DNA from: an uncultured Parasutterella sp.
GTDB taxonomy: Bacteria; Pseudomonadota; Gammaproteobacteria; Burkholderiales; Burkholderiaceae_F
Direction: 5' to 3'
Assembly: GCA_900766055.1 (NCBI GenBank)
Contig: CAAFTZ010000042.1
Coordinates: forward strand, 1-19,036
DNA: 19,036 nucleotides
Part shown: positions 7,178 to 15,217 of the stretch, in pieces
Position numbering within the stretch: the first letter of the stretch is position 1
How the letters are laid out: each line of letters begins with the position of its first letter
The notes under the pieces: generated by a model
What the model was told of the DNA's origin: nothing
The model's database searches: none
The model's input: the letters and a program-made list of their open reading frames with translations, nothing else
Made by a program: the position numbers and the translations under genes

Positions 7178-8719
7178 ATGAAATTAAAAAAGGTGTCCAT
7201 CGTATTGGCACTTGCTTTTTTGGCAAATCCGTTAATTGCTAAAGAAATCAACTATGAAACAGATGTGGTCGTAGTCGGTGCCGGTTTAGCCGGACTAAGT
7301 ACGGCTATGAGCGTTATAGACAACGGCGGCAAAGTCATTCTTATTGAAAAATTGCCTGGTTTAGGAGGAGCAGGTAACTATTACGCTGGATCCTTCGGAG
7401 GGGACTCGAATTACAAACGGAGAAACGGTTTTAAACACCCGACTCCTGACGAGGCCTTTGATATTGCTATGGAGTGTTACCACTTCCGAGTAAACGCAGC
7501 TTCCGTAAGAAAACTAGTGGACGCCAGCGGCCCAGCGATGGACTGGGTTGAAAAACACGGCTGGACATGGCAAAAAAACGTTCGAGGCGTACCAACTTTT
7601 CATACTCCGCCAAATTATCACGGTGCCGGCCTAATAAAGATTTTCTCTAGATGGGTCCAAGACCATGGCGGCACTATCCTTCTCGAGACACCAGGAAAAC
7701 AGCTTATCGTTGAAAATGGAAAAGTTGTCGGTGTGAAAGCTAAAAACTACCTCGGAGACGATGTCATCATCAAAGCTAAAGCGGTTGCGTTAACAACCGG
7801 CGGGTTCCCGAATAATCCTGAGATGCTCAAAAAGTACGTTCCTGATTACGGTGCACCCGGTGCAGCAAAGATGCTTTTACGAGGTCCGGGCATTGATGGC
7901 AGAGTTGGAGACGGCATCAATATGGCCAAAGATATCGGTGCTCAGTTGATGGGGATGAACACGATCGTAGGGAACAGTCCTTATGTGGATTACGAGCCGG
8001 CTATTTTCCAGATCAACGGACCGAGATGGCTACAAGAGGTTCGTGCAGCTGTTAGCCAGCCATTCCTTTGGGTTAATAAGTACGGCGAGCGTTTCTTTAA
8101 CGAGGGAAGAAGCCGCAAGTGGAACGATGTTCACAACGCCATGACGGTAAACGGGGGAGTGCTTTATTCCATTTTCGATGAAAACATGAAGAAAAAGATG
8201 GAGGATGAGGGCCCATTAATCAACTTTAATCAGATTGTGATTAAAGGGGAAAAGATGACTTCATTAGAGCGCGGTCTCCAGGAAGGAATTAAAGGCGGGT
8301 ATTGTTTCAAAGCAGACTCTATCGAAGAATTGGCCAAGCAGATAAATGTGCCTGTCGAAGCCCTTAAGCAATCAGTGGCAAATGTCAACGAATACGCCAA
8401 AAACGGCAAAGATCCGGTATTCGGCCGTCCCAAAGAGTTCCTTTTTACTTTCTCCGACCATGGACCCTACTACGCAGTCCGAGGTTTACGAGCCTACTTC
8501 CAAACTGTGGGCGGTGTAAAGATGAACACCAATATGCAGGCTTTGGATAAAGATAACCAAGTTATTCCCGGTCTTTACATGGGTGGAAATGATATGGGTG
8601 GTCTCTATGACACCTCTTACGACATGTTGGTTCCAGGATTTACATCCAGTTTTGCAATTACCAGCGGTTATCTAATTGGCAAACATCTTAAAGATACAGG
8701 TGCGATTGGTAATAAGTAA
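7178..8719 (+). CDS. Sec-exported flavoprotein reductase, operon 2
   Basis: A 513-residue flavoprotein of the fumarate reductase/flavocytochrome c superfamily. It has a Sec, not Tat, signal (residues 1-21, ending LIA) and the FAD motif VVGAGLAGLS at 32-41. The proton-donor arginine position is kept (R313 in GERFFNEGRSR). The substrate histidine of HHTMGG is replaced: the segment reads AYFQTVGG (Q442). The second carboxylate-binding arginine is gone, and the C-terminal signature is GGLYDTSYDMLVPGFTSSFA with Y481 near that position. The substrate is therefore unlikely to be a dicarboxylate. The tetraheme cytochrome gene begins 14 bases downstream and a porin follows, making a complete uptake-plus-reduction unit. 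A good ribosome-binding site (AAGGAG) precedes the ATG. It must fold and bind FAD after Sec export, unlike its Tat relatives in this window. Substrate unknown. Confidence 0.88.
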   Translation: MKLKKVSIVLALAFLANPLIAKEINYETDVVVVGAGLAGLSTAMSVIDNGGKVILIEKLPGLGGAGNYYAGSFGGDSNYKRRNGFKHPTPDEAFDIAMECYHFRVNAASVRKLVDASGPAMDWVEKHGWTWQKNVRGVPTFHTPPNYHGAGLIKIFSRWVQDHGGTILLETPGKQLIVENGKVVGVKAKNYLGDDVIIKAKAVALTTGGFPNNPEMLKKYVPDYGAPGAAKMLLRGPGIDGRVGDGINMAKDIGAQLMGMNTIVGNSPYVDYEPAIFQINGPRWLQEVRAAVSQPFLWVNKYGERFFNEGRSRKWNDVHNAMTVNGGVLYSIFDENMKKKMEDEGPLINFNQIVIKGEKMTSLERGLQEGIKGGYCFKADSIEELAKQINVPVEALKQSVANVNEYAKNGKDPVFGRPKEFLFTFSDHGPYYAVRGLRAYFQTVGGVKMNTNMQALDKDNQVIPGLYMGGNDMGGLYDTSYDMLVPGFTSSFAITSGYLIGKHLKDTGAIGNK

Positions 8720-8733
8720 GGGGAGAACAAACT

Positions 8734-9123
8734 ATGAAAAAAATATCTTTATCTCTGCTGGCTGCATTAGTTCTTTTTGGCTTAAATATCAATCTTTCTC
8801 ACGCGGAAGGAATGAAGGTCCACCAAGACAAGGGCGTAACCTGCGAAGCTTGCCACGGAACAGCAAATCCAACGCAAATTGCCCCGTATGAAAACTGTTT
8901 GAAATGCCATGCAAACAGCCGAGGAACCTATAAAGGAAGAACGTTAGACAGTGCCGGTCATGGCGTTGAGAAGGTTTACTCAGAAAGTGGAAGACAGAGA
9001 AAGGCGGCCATGCACGACAGTCATTCAGGAGATATCCGCTGTACCGTTTGCCATACGGCGCATAAGCAGCCTGAAAAGTTGTATTGCAATAACTGCCATC
9101 AATTTGATGTCAAAGTTCCCTAA
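8734..9123 (+). CDS. Periplasmic tetraheme cytochrome c, operon 2
   Basis: A 129-residue protein with a Sec signal (residues 1-24, ending SHA) and four CXXCH motifs at 37-41, 55-59, 103-107 and 118-122. It belongs to the same small tetraheme family as the cytochrome at 4882. It is 15 residues longer, mostly between hemes 2 and 3, where it reads SRGTYKGRTLDSAGHGVEK. It follows its flavoprotein by 14 bases with GGGGAG ahead of the ATG, so the two are almost certainly translated from one message and made in matched amounts. The role is electron donor to the flavoprotein at 7178. The proximal quinol dehydrogenase is not in the window. Confidence 0.94.
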   Translation: MKKISLSLLAALVLFGLNINLSHAEGMKVHQDKGVTCEACHGTANPTQIAPYENCLKCHANSRGTYKGRTLDSAGHGVEKVYSESGRQRKAAMHDSHSGDIRCTVCHTAHKQPEKLYCNNCHQFDVKVP

Positions 9124-9137
9124 CAATTGAAAAAAGG

Positions 9138-9157
9138 ACGACCTCTTCGGAGGTCGT
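9138..9157 (+). promoter_or_regulatory. cUUCGg hairpin covering the porin ribosome-binding site
   Basis: ACGACCTC (9138-9145), loop TTCG (9146-9149), GAGGTCGT (9150-9157): an 8-base perfect stem closed by C-G around UUCG, one of the most stable RNA tetraloops. The only good ribosome-binding sequence for the porin, GGAGG (9149-9153), is inside the descending arm, and the ATG follows 7 bases after the stem. Six A residues lie just upstream but no T-run follows, so termination is less likely than control of porin translation or protection of the upstream message. Confidence 0.75.
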
Positions 9158-9164
9158 GCAAATT

Positions 9165-10253
9165 ATGAACAAAAAATTATTTTCAGTTCTATTTTTTCTC
9201 TCAGGAACTTGCGTTGCTTCTTCCCAAGTTGATTTATACGGCATCATCGACACCGGTATGGCATACAGCCGTGTTAACGGCCAAACCAGAATATATCAAG
9301 AGACCGGATTTGCTTTTCCAAGCCGTTTTGGTATTCGAGGAAAGGAGGACCTCGGAGGAGGTATCAGCTTTGGATTCGTTCTGGAACAAGGTTTTGAATC
9401 GAATAACGGGAACTCATCGCAAGGGGCCAAGTATGCGTTTGGAAGAGAATCAAATTTCTCAATCTATGGTCCCTGGGGACGTTTTGGAATGGGGCGGCTC
9501 GGCAACTTTATGTCAGGCATGGGTTCGTGGTGTTCTTGGGGCCCTAACGCCAGTCCTTTTGCTACCGGTTGGGGACTGGCTTCTTCTGGCTCGACATTTG
9601 CAGATTATCTGAGGATGAATAATACCGTGGCTTGGCAATCGCCCGTTATTAAAGGGTGGCAGGCGATGGCTCAATACTCTTTGGACGTGCTGGGCAACGA
9701 CGAGGAAGTATTTTCCAACAATACGAGATATTTTTCTGCCGGAGTCAAATACCACGGGGAACAAGCACATTCAGAGCTGTTGCTAGGTTGGAGGATGAAT
9801 CCTCAGATAGCAGGAAAGGGATATAAAGATACGTTGGTTCTCGGCTATTTAATAAACTATCAATTTGAGAAGGTGAAACCTTTTCTATCCCTGCAGTACT
9901 CGGAAAATGCATTATCTGTTGGAAAGGGGCCCCTGATGGTGTTCAAGGCTTCCGCCTCTGAAAAGGAAAAACAAAAAGGGCTAAAAGGCTATTCTTCCTT
10001 AATTGGCCTCAACATTAAGCTAGGGCCTGGTACGGTTAAAGCTGCAGCTCAGTCCTATTTTGGAAAAAACAAGGCTGAAAGCGACAGCCGCTTAAGACGA
10101 TATGTTCTTTCTTTGGGATATGAGCATCCTCTAAGCAAGCGTACCGCAGTATACGGGGGTCTTAACTACGGACGAAGTTCTCAAAAAACGAGTTCTGAAA
10201 AAATCGTATACAGGGCTGAGGAGGCATATGTAGGTATTTACCATCGTTTTTAA
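9165..10253 (+). CDS. Gram-negative porin, operon 2
   Basis: A 362-residue outer-membrane porin when started at ATG 9165. That start gives a signal peptide of about 20 residues ending CVASS, then QVDLYGIIDTGMAYS, the classic first strand. The upstream GTG at 9156 is only 2 bases from GGAGG and lies against the hairpin, so it is rejected. Other family signatures are SRFGIRGKEDLGGGISFGF, GRESNFSIYGPWGRFGMGRL and the C-terminal phenylalanine (YVGIYHRF). It follows the cytochrome stop by 41 bases and shares its message, apart from the hairpin. It probably lets the operon 2 substrate into the periplasm. Its stop overlaps that of the convergent MocR gene. It is a distant paralogue of the porin at 817-1929. 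Confidence 0.92.
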   Translation: MNKKLFSVLFFLSGTCVASSQVDLYGIIDTGMAYSRVNGQTRIYQETGFAFPSRFGIRGKEDLGGGISFGFVLEQGFESNNGNSSQGAKYAFGRESNFSIYGPWGRFGMGRLGNFMSGMGSWCSWGPNASPFATGWGLASSGSTFADYLRMNNTVAWQSPVIKGWQAMAQYSLDVLGNDEEVFSNNTRYFSAGVKYHGEQAHSELLLGWRMNPQIAGKGYKDTLVLGYLINYQFEKVKPFLSLQYSENALSVGKGPLMVFKASASEKEKQKGLKGYSSLIGLNIKLGPGTVKAAAQSYFGKNKAESDSRLRRYVLSLGYEHPLSKRTAVYGGLNYGRSSQKTSSEKIVYRAEEAYVGIYHRF

Positions 10254-11686
10254 TATTTAGGCAGATGAGGATAAAGCAAATCTATTAAATCTCTGATTTG
10301 TTTTATCCCTGTCTCAAATTCCTCTATCCCGACAGAGGGAGGATTGAGCATTAAATGGTGTTGATCACTCGGATCGTAAAAGAAACCGGGATTGAAGTGC
10401 ACGCCTTGACAGTTTTTATAGATTATTCTGACGTCAATTTTCTCGTTGAATTCTAACCAGTAACACCAACCGGAATGCTTTTTACTCCAGCTCGCAACAG
10501 AAGAAAGGTATCGGCGGAGAATCTCTTCATATTTTTTATTTTTTGTTATTAAATTGCTTCTCAGCGCTGAAAAATAATCATCAATAGCCCCTGCTCTTAA
10601 GGCCATCTCAACAATCTTTTGATTAACTGGGTTAGACCATCGGGACCTCTGTTCTTTAACATCAATTAATTTTTGTATCACAGGAACCGGTGCAACTATC
10701 CAGCCAAGCCAAATCCAAGGCGAGACGGATTTAGGGAAGGAACCGATATGAATCACAATATTTTTTTTGTCTATTGCCTTCATCGGATTCGGACCGTCTG
10801 GGTCAAGACAATATTCCAATAACATGCAGTTATCTATGATAGGAATACGGTGTTCAGAGCAGAATTTGTAAATCTGTTTTCTTCTTTGCTTCGATATAGA
10901 GATATTAGTCGGGGGCTGACAACACGAATAAAAAGAAAGAATTCGATGTGGATTTAAGGAGATAGAAGATCCCAGTTTATCCAAAAGAATACCTTCGGAG
11001 TCGCCATTTAAGTTATGAATATGTCCACCGAATAACTGTATGTTTTTGAAATAGACACTATCGGAAGGAAATTCTCGATAAAGTTCAATTCCATTGCCGA
11101 TAAGACTTTCTGCAATAAAGCTAATAGCTTGGATAGGTCCTTCGGTAATTAGAATTTCTTCCGGGGTAGTTTCAATATCAAACTTAGCTAAATACTTAAC
11201 TAAAGCTTCTCTTAAAGAAAACAAGCCCTGCTGATCAAAGCCTTCAAAATTTGTTTGAAACAACTGAAAAGAAGGGTCTAATACAGATCTTAATTTTGTT
11301 TCAAATTGATCCTGGGCTTCTAAGATTAATCCACTTAAATTTATATTTTTAACTTTTCGAGAGGATTTGTAATTTCTCGAAAACGGACTTATTACAGTCT
11401 CGCTGTGTTTAGAGAGCTTAAAATAATTATTCCAATCGACGATGCTTTGGCTTGGGAGACGGAAGAAATTTCCGGCACGCTGATGAGACTCAATTAAACC
11501 GTGGTGTTTCAGCAAAGAAATGGCTGCAACCATTGTATTCCGGCTAACGCGATAGCGCTTCATTAACTCTCTTTGAGATGGAAGTTTGTCACCTGCCTTA
11601 AATTTTCCACGGCGAAACTCGGTTTCAATTTCCTTAGCGATTACCCGATAAGCCGGGTTGCTCTTGCATGATTCTTTGTCTTGCAT
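10250..11686 (-). CDS. MocR-type GntR regulator with a degenerate aminotransferase domain
   Basis: A 478-residue two-domain regulator. Residues about 10-76 are a GntR winged helix (GDKLPSQRELMKRYRVSRNT, then LLKHHGLIESHQRAGNFF). Residues about 115-475 follow the fold-type I aminotransferase domain of MocR proteins such as GabR and PdxR. The PLP lysine is present in GSFPK (K319). Other PLP/substrate positions look lost by alignment to GabR: the EDDY motif reads DNCM (285-288), the phosphate-binding arginine of LRLG reads W326, and the C-terminal carboxylate-binding arginine reads M446. It may sense without catalysis, or bind PLP weakly. The length is typical. It converges on operon 2 with stops overlapping by 3 bases, so operon 2 is the natural target. 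A 10-base palindrome CTAGTACTAG (11709-11718) lies 23 bases upstream and may be an autoregulatory site. Confidence 0.88.
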   Translation of the reverse strand: MQDKESCKSNPAYRVIAKEIETEFRRGKFKAGDKLPSQRELMKRYRVSRNTMVAAISLLKHHGLIESHQRAGNFFRLPSQSIVDWNNYFKLSKHSETVISPFSRNYKSSRKVKNINLSGLILEAQDQFETKLRSVLDPSFQLFQTNFEGFDQQGLFSLREALVKYLAKFDIETTPEEILITEGPIQAISFIAESLIGNGIELYREFPSDSVYFKNIQLFGGHIHNLNGDSEGILLDKLGSSISLNPHRILSFYSCCQPPTNISISKQRRKQIYKFCSEHRIPIIDNCMLLEYCLDPDGPNPMKAIDKKNIVIHIGSFPKSVSPWIWLGWIVAPVPVIQKLIDVKEQRSRWSNPVNQKIVEMALRAGAIDDYFSALRSNLITKNKKYEEILRRYLSSVASWSKKHSGWCYWLEFNEKIDVRIIYKNCQGVHFNPGFFYDPSDQHHLMLNPPSVGIEEFETGIKQIRDLIDLLYPHLPKY

Positions 11687-11784
11687 GGAATCGTTAAAAG
11701 AATAAGTCCTAGTACTAGCACAATTGCATTTGGCTTCTCCGCCTCATTCTAAGAGGCTTATTAATAATTTTTTAAATTTTCCAC

Positions 11785-12257
11785 CTAGCGTTTCCATGTA
11801 TTAAACGGGTGCGTAGCCAGGTTAGAGTTAAAGTAGCTAGGGTCTAGGGTAACCTCTTTTCCAAGCCATTCAGGTTTAGTGAAGCCGGTTTCTTCAGATG
11901 GAAGTTCTATTTCGGCAACTATGAGTCCTTGATTTACGCCTAAAAATTCATCGATCTCCCACTTTAAACCGTCACCAGCAGGGATTACATAACGTAATTT
12001 TTCAATGATCGGTTTCTCTGCCAGCTCATCCAACATTTTTTCAGCATCGGCATAAGGAATTTCGTATTCAAATTCCAGTCGTGTGCAGCCAACTGTTAAA
12101 CCCTTTACAGTCAAAATCCCTTGTCTGCGAGAGTGCGAACACGGACCGTTCTTTCTTTTGCACTATTAAGGTAGCCCTGTCGATAAAGAACCCCGACCGC
12201 TCCCTTTTTCCAAGAATTACCAACCACTAAAAACTTACGCTCAATTTCTTTTGACAA
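11785..12257 (-). pseudogene. CYTH-domain (triphosphate tunnel) protein, broken by one missing base
   Basis: Read on the minus strand from TTG at 12257 (GGGAG 7 bases upstream), the first frame gives SKEIERKFLVVGNSW, the CYTH signature ExExK. It continues as YRQGYLNSAKERTVRVRTLA and then hits TGA just after DKGF. The next frame resumes at once as LTVKGLTVGCTRLEFEYEIP and runs to TAA at 11785. Adding one T to the TTTT run near 12116-12119 restores a single frame of about 157 residues, the normal length of the small CYTH proteins (inorganic triphosphatase / class IV cyclase-like). The intact reading on both sides means the lesion is recent, or a base-call error in the homopolymer. CYTH enzymes hydrolyse triphosphates with divalent metal in a beta tunnel. 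No functional link to neighbours is visible. A related decayed fragment lies at 18549-18722. Confidence 0.85.
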
Positions 12258-12721
12258 GTTGTTTCTCCCTTTTAGCTGCAGTTTTATTCTGACATTATCT
12301 TTGTTTTACTTGGGAAAAATAATTTTGATTGCCTTAAAGAAAACAAACAGTTAAAAAGTAAATTAAGTTCCTTAATTATTAAAAATATAGTAATAAACAT
12401 CCAATTCTCCTCGGATCGATATTAGAACGAGGCAGAAAAAACAATCTGACTATTGTTTCTAGTAGCAGTTCAATTAGTAAGCAGCTTGCATGATTCGAAC
12501 GATTGCATGCGATGATGGATATAGATTCTTCTTTTAGGGTTTCGTACAAACAAATCCTAGAATTGGTATAACCGATTAACAAAAGCGGCCAATAAATCAA
12601 GAAGAAAAAATGATTGGTATTAGTCGCTCCAAATTGCAGTATGGAAGCATTTTACGAGCGGCTACCTCTCCGGCGGTAAAGAATGGCTATTTATGTCTTG
12701 TTCAGTGTTCGACCGTCGAGA
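12258..12721. other. AT-rich gap with no recognised gene
   Basis: 464 bases between the CYTH pseudogene start and the response regulator stop. All frames are interrupted or lack a family resemblance. A 41-codon frame with an A-rich leader (12610-12735, plus strand) runs into the response regulator gene from the opposite strand and resembles nothing I know. The direct repeat TTGCATG occurs twice near 12487-12512. The stretch may contain the promoter of the CYTH gene and decayed sequence. Confidence 0.5.
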
Positions 12722-13330
12722 TTAAAATTTATTGATAGCCAGAAGGAAATTCTTTAATTCCGAAGGACTTGAGACGCCAAGTAAATGCAGCACATTGGCT
12801 CGGTGTCTCTCTATGGTTCTTCGACTCTTACCAAGTCGTTCTCCGATTACAGAGCTCGTTAAATTTCTAGCGATAAGCTTGGCAACTTGTCTTTGTTGTT
12901 CCGAGAGATGCTCATAGCGCATCTCAGGAGCAGATTCTCTTAATATTTCGATTGTCTTTTCGTTTTTCTCAACGGCTTTTTCTATTGCTTGAGTCAGAAG
13001 TTCAGGTACAACCGGTTTACGAAGAAAATCAAAAGCACCTCCCTTAAAGGCTCCGATAACCATATTGACATCTGCATGTGCAGTAAGAAAGATAATGGGG
13101 AGGATTATCTCTTGCTCGGACAAGAGTCTTTGGACTTCCATTCCATTAAGACCCGGCATTTGGTAATCCAAAATAATGCAGCCCGGTCTTTCCAAGTCGT
13201 CTTTTTCTAAAAAAGCTTCAGCTGAACCATAGGTAGCTACAGAAAAACCGTCAAGCTCTAACGAAAATTTAATGGCTTTCAATAATGCTTCGTCATCATC
13301 GACAACTCGAATGAGGGCACTTTTATTCAT
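12722..13330 (-). CDS. TtrR/FixJ-type response regulator (REC plus LuxR HTH)
   Basis: A 202-residue response regulator. The receiver domain (about 5-120) has the acidic pocket DDD (11-13), phospho-acceptor D55 in ILDYQMPGLNG, T83 in FLTAHAD and K105 in LRKPVVP. The LuxR/GerE HTH (141-200) reads LSEQQRQVAKLIARN and then RRTIERHRANVLHLLG. This layout matches FixJ, TtrR and TodT. The start at 13330 is chosen because GGAGG sits 8 bases upstream. A longer frame from 13360 would add ten residues before the receiver with no such site. The ATG overlaps the end of the kinase gene by 8 bases (ATGAATAA), a sign of translational coupling. It should be phosphorylated by that kinase and act on the divergent flavoprotein genes. 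Confidence 0.93.
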   Translation of the reverse strand: MNKSALIRVVDDDEALLKAIKFSLELDGFSVATYGSAEAFLEKDDLERPGCIILDYQMPGLNGMEVQRLLSEQEIILPIIFLTAHADVNMVIGAFKGGAFDFLRKPVVPELLTQAIEKAVEKNEKTIEILRESAPEMRYEHLSEQQRQVAKLIARNLTSSVIGERLGKSRRTIERHRANVLHLLGVSSPSELKNFLLAINKF

Positions 13331-15119
13331 TCTCTCCTCCGGAATTTTCGTTTTTTTCATTGGGGAAGACGGTGATTATGCACACTAGATTATTATCGTC
13401 GGATCTTTGAAATTTCACTCCGACTCCATGCCGCCTAAGAATGGATTTGACGATGCTTATGCCTAATCCCATACCTTCTTCTTTTTTTGAGACTAAAGGC
13501 CGCTCTAATTGAGAGAGTACTTCTTCTGTGAACTTTCCGCTGTTGTCGGTAATGCAAATTTCGAAGCCCGAGGATCCCGAATTTTTTGTACTAATTCGGA
13601 TCTCCCGGTCGGATCTGTCCTTTAGTGCCTGATAGCTATTCCTAACCAGATTGCTGATCACAATTTCAAACTCAAGCTGAGGAAAACAGACCTTATGGTC
13701 ATTCTTACACAGGTCCAAACGGAATAATTTTTTTGAGGCTGGCTGGGAGCGAACGAAGTTAGCGACGATTTTAGTTATGGAATCATTAAGATAGATGAAC
13801 TCTTTTCTACTTTTCCTCTTGGTCGCATAATCTTGAACAACTCCCAGAATTTCTGTAATGCGAGTTAACTGTTGCTGCAGGGAGTCCGTAGCTTCTGAGG
13901 CAATCGCCTTTTTCGCGTCTGTCCAATTCTTCAGAAGCTTGTCTAAACTATTAGCGTAGAAAAGGCAGGCCGCTAGAGGCTGACCCAACTCGTGAGCGAT
14001 AACACTTGAAAGACTGGAAACCACCAATGCATCTTTAATAGATTGAACCTCTTCGGCTTTTTTCTTTTGATCCTGTGTGGCTTGAAGGATGTCGTTGGTG
14101 GCTTTGTAGACTGCTCTTCCGGTGGCATAAATATGCCAAATAGCGAAAAAAAGGGAGAGAATTAGCAACAGGATCAGCGTTTTGAATTCATTCCAAATTC
14201 TTGTCAGCGTCCAACTTTTAAGGTGCTGATAGGGGCCTTCCTTTAGAGCTTCGTACATCTTGTCTACCGGATCGTAATCGCTTGCGAATGTCCAATACTC
14301 TCCATCAGCATTAGGCCTAATTCTCAAGAGATTCTCTGCAATTTGACGAATCATCTGAGAACTTAAGTTCGAAGAAACCAGAAGAGAAAAATTCGGATAA
14401 AGGTCCGTTGATGTTAAACAATGGGAAGATAAGTTCGGCTTGACTCCCACGGCATCCAATCCTTCCGTTAAATCAAAGCCCGTCTTTCTCTTGTGCCGTT
14501 CCGCATAACAAACACTGAGAAATGTGCTGTCGGCTTCTCCGTTTCTTACGGCCTCCAGACGTTTCTGGGGATTTGTGCCTAGGTAGAGAATTTTGGAGAA
14601 AAAGGTATCCGGATCATAGTGGCGATCCAATAACTCTTTCTTGATGGTGAGTGTTCCTTGAAAAGCTGAAGGCGTATTTAAGGCAATCGAGTGCCCCTTT
14701 AAGTCCTCAATCGTATTGATCCCGAGCTTTTTATTAGCCAAAATCAAACTTCCGACAGCTTGGTCGGGATTGGGCTGAACGCCGGTTGCCAAAGTCAGGA
14801 CGTCTCTCCATCCATTCTGTAAGTAACGTCGATAAATACCGCTGTTGGCAATCACAATATCGGCTTTTCTCTCCTTGATGGCCTCATCCAATCCGGAGGT
14901 AGTAACGTTTCTTACAATGAGTTTCCTCGGTTCTATAGACTTCTGAATAACCTCATAGGTTTCTTTGGCAATTTTGAGCTCGAATGAGGGCCGAGTAAAT
15001 TCAACTCCGTAAAGATATACGGGCGCGGTCTGCACATCAGTTGGTTCAGCAGAAATCAAAGGGCAGGCTGTTAACAAGAAGCCGGCCGTCGTAAGACTAA
15101 TCCCGAGATTTGAAAGCAT
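13323..15119 (-). CDS. TtrS-like sensor histidine kinase with PhnD-type periplasmic domain
   Basis: A 598-residue membrane kinase. An N-terminal signal/anchor (1-24) is followed by a PhnD-like periplasmic binding domain (about 33-300; landmarks are ADIVIANSGIYRRYL, then GSLILANKKLGINTIEDLKG and LNTPSAFQGTL). One transmembrane helix lies at about 313-331. A coiled linker leads to HisKA with H376 in SVIAHELGQPLAA, then the HATPase domain with N494 in NLVRNSYQAL, D525 in ITDNSGKF and the GMGLGISIV lid. This is the domain order of tetrathionate sensor TtrS. Related sensors in this group of bacteria often sit beside exported reductase genes. The ligand would bind in the periplasm, where the flavoproteins work, and is probably the acceptor or a related compound. 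It is divergent from the flavoprotein gene at 15218. The ATG has AAGGA upstream. No Cys-rich or PAS region is seen. Confidence 0.93.
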   Translation of the reverse strand: MLSNLGISLTTAGFLLTACPLISAEPTDVQTAPVYLYGVEFTRPSFELKIAKETYEVIQKSIEPRKLIVRNVTTSGLDEAIKERKADIVIANSGIYRRYLQNGWRDVLTLATGVQPNPDQAVGSLILANKKLGINTIEDLKGHSIALNTPSAFQGTLTIKKELLDRHYDPDTFFSKILYLGTNPQKRLEAVRNGEADSTFLSVCYAERHKRKTGFDLTEGLDAVGVKPNLSSHCLTSTDLYPNFSLLVSSNLSSQMIRQIAENLLRIRPNADGEYWTFASDYDPVDKMYEALKEGPYQHLKSWTLTRIWNEFKTLILLLILSLFFAIWHIYATGRAVYKATNDILQATQDQKKKAEEVQSIKDALVVSSLSSVIAHELGQPLAACLFYANSLDKLLKNWTDAKKAIASEATDSLQQQLTRITEILGVVQDYATKRKSRKEFIYLNDSITKIVANFVRSQPASKKLFRLDLCKNDHKVCFPQLEFEIVISNLVRNSYQALKDRSDREIRISTKNSGSSGFEICITDNSGKFTEEVLSQLERPLVSKKEEGMGLGISIVKSILRRHGVGVKFQRSDDNNLVCIITVFPNEKNENSGGENE

Positions 15120-15217
15120 TGCATCCGTCCTTGTTTTTCAATTGTAAATTGCACACATACGCGCGTAGTCCTTCGACTTATGCTCTTTATCGTTGGCTCA
15201 AACGAAAAGGAGAAATC
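15120..15217. promoter_or_regulatory. Divergent spacer between sensor kinase and flavoprotein 3
   Basis: 98 bases between two divergent genes, so it should hold both promoters and probably the response regulator's site. The clearest symmetric element is CAATT-GTA-AATTG (15139-15151), with a TTGCAC overlapping its right end. No well-spaced sigma-70 promoter is obvious, which would suit regulator-dependent expression. AAGGAG (15207-15212) is the ribosome-binding site of the gene at 15218. Operator assignment is inference. Confidence 0.35.

Noticed and set aside
9156..9164. Upstream GTG start for the operon 2 porin
   Set aside because: It lies 2 bases from GGAGG and inside the hairpin. ATG 9165 gives proper spacing and a clean signal peptide.
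11709..11718. CTAGTACTAG as a firm MocR operator
   Set aside because: A single short palindrome with no second copy near operon 2; it is mentioned only as a possibility within the MocR entry.
12110..12125. Programmed frameshift in the CYTH gene
   Set aside because: The TTTT-GA context is a poor slippery site and no stimulatory structure is evident. A missing base or base-call error explains it more simply.
12480..12515. tRNA-like TTCGAA sequence
   Set aside because: No cloverleaf stems or acceptor arm can be formed around it.
12379..12600. Minus-strand frame of 73 codons in the AT-rich gap
   Set aside because: No recognisable family, no convincing ribosome-binding site and biased AT-rich composition; likely a chance frame.
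12610..12735. Plus-strand 41-codon frame
   Set aside because: It runs into the response regulator gene from the opposite strand and resembles nothing known; an A-rich leader alone is not enough.
13331..13360. Longer start for the response regulator
   Set aside because: The added ten residues precede the receiver domain and have no ribosome-binding site. ATG 13330 has GGAGG and overlaps the kinase stop.
15110..15217. N-terminal extension of flavoprotein 3
   Set aside because: It would bury the Tat signal 36 residues inside the protein, and it overlaps the divergent promoter region.
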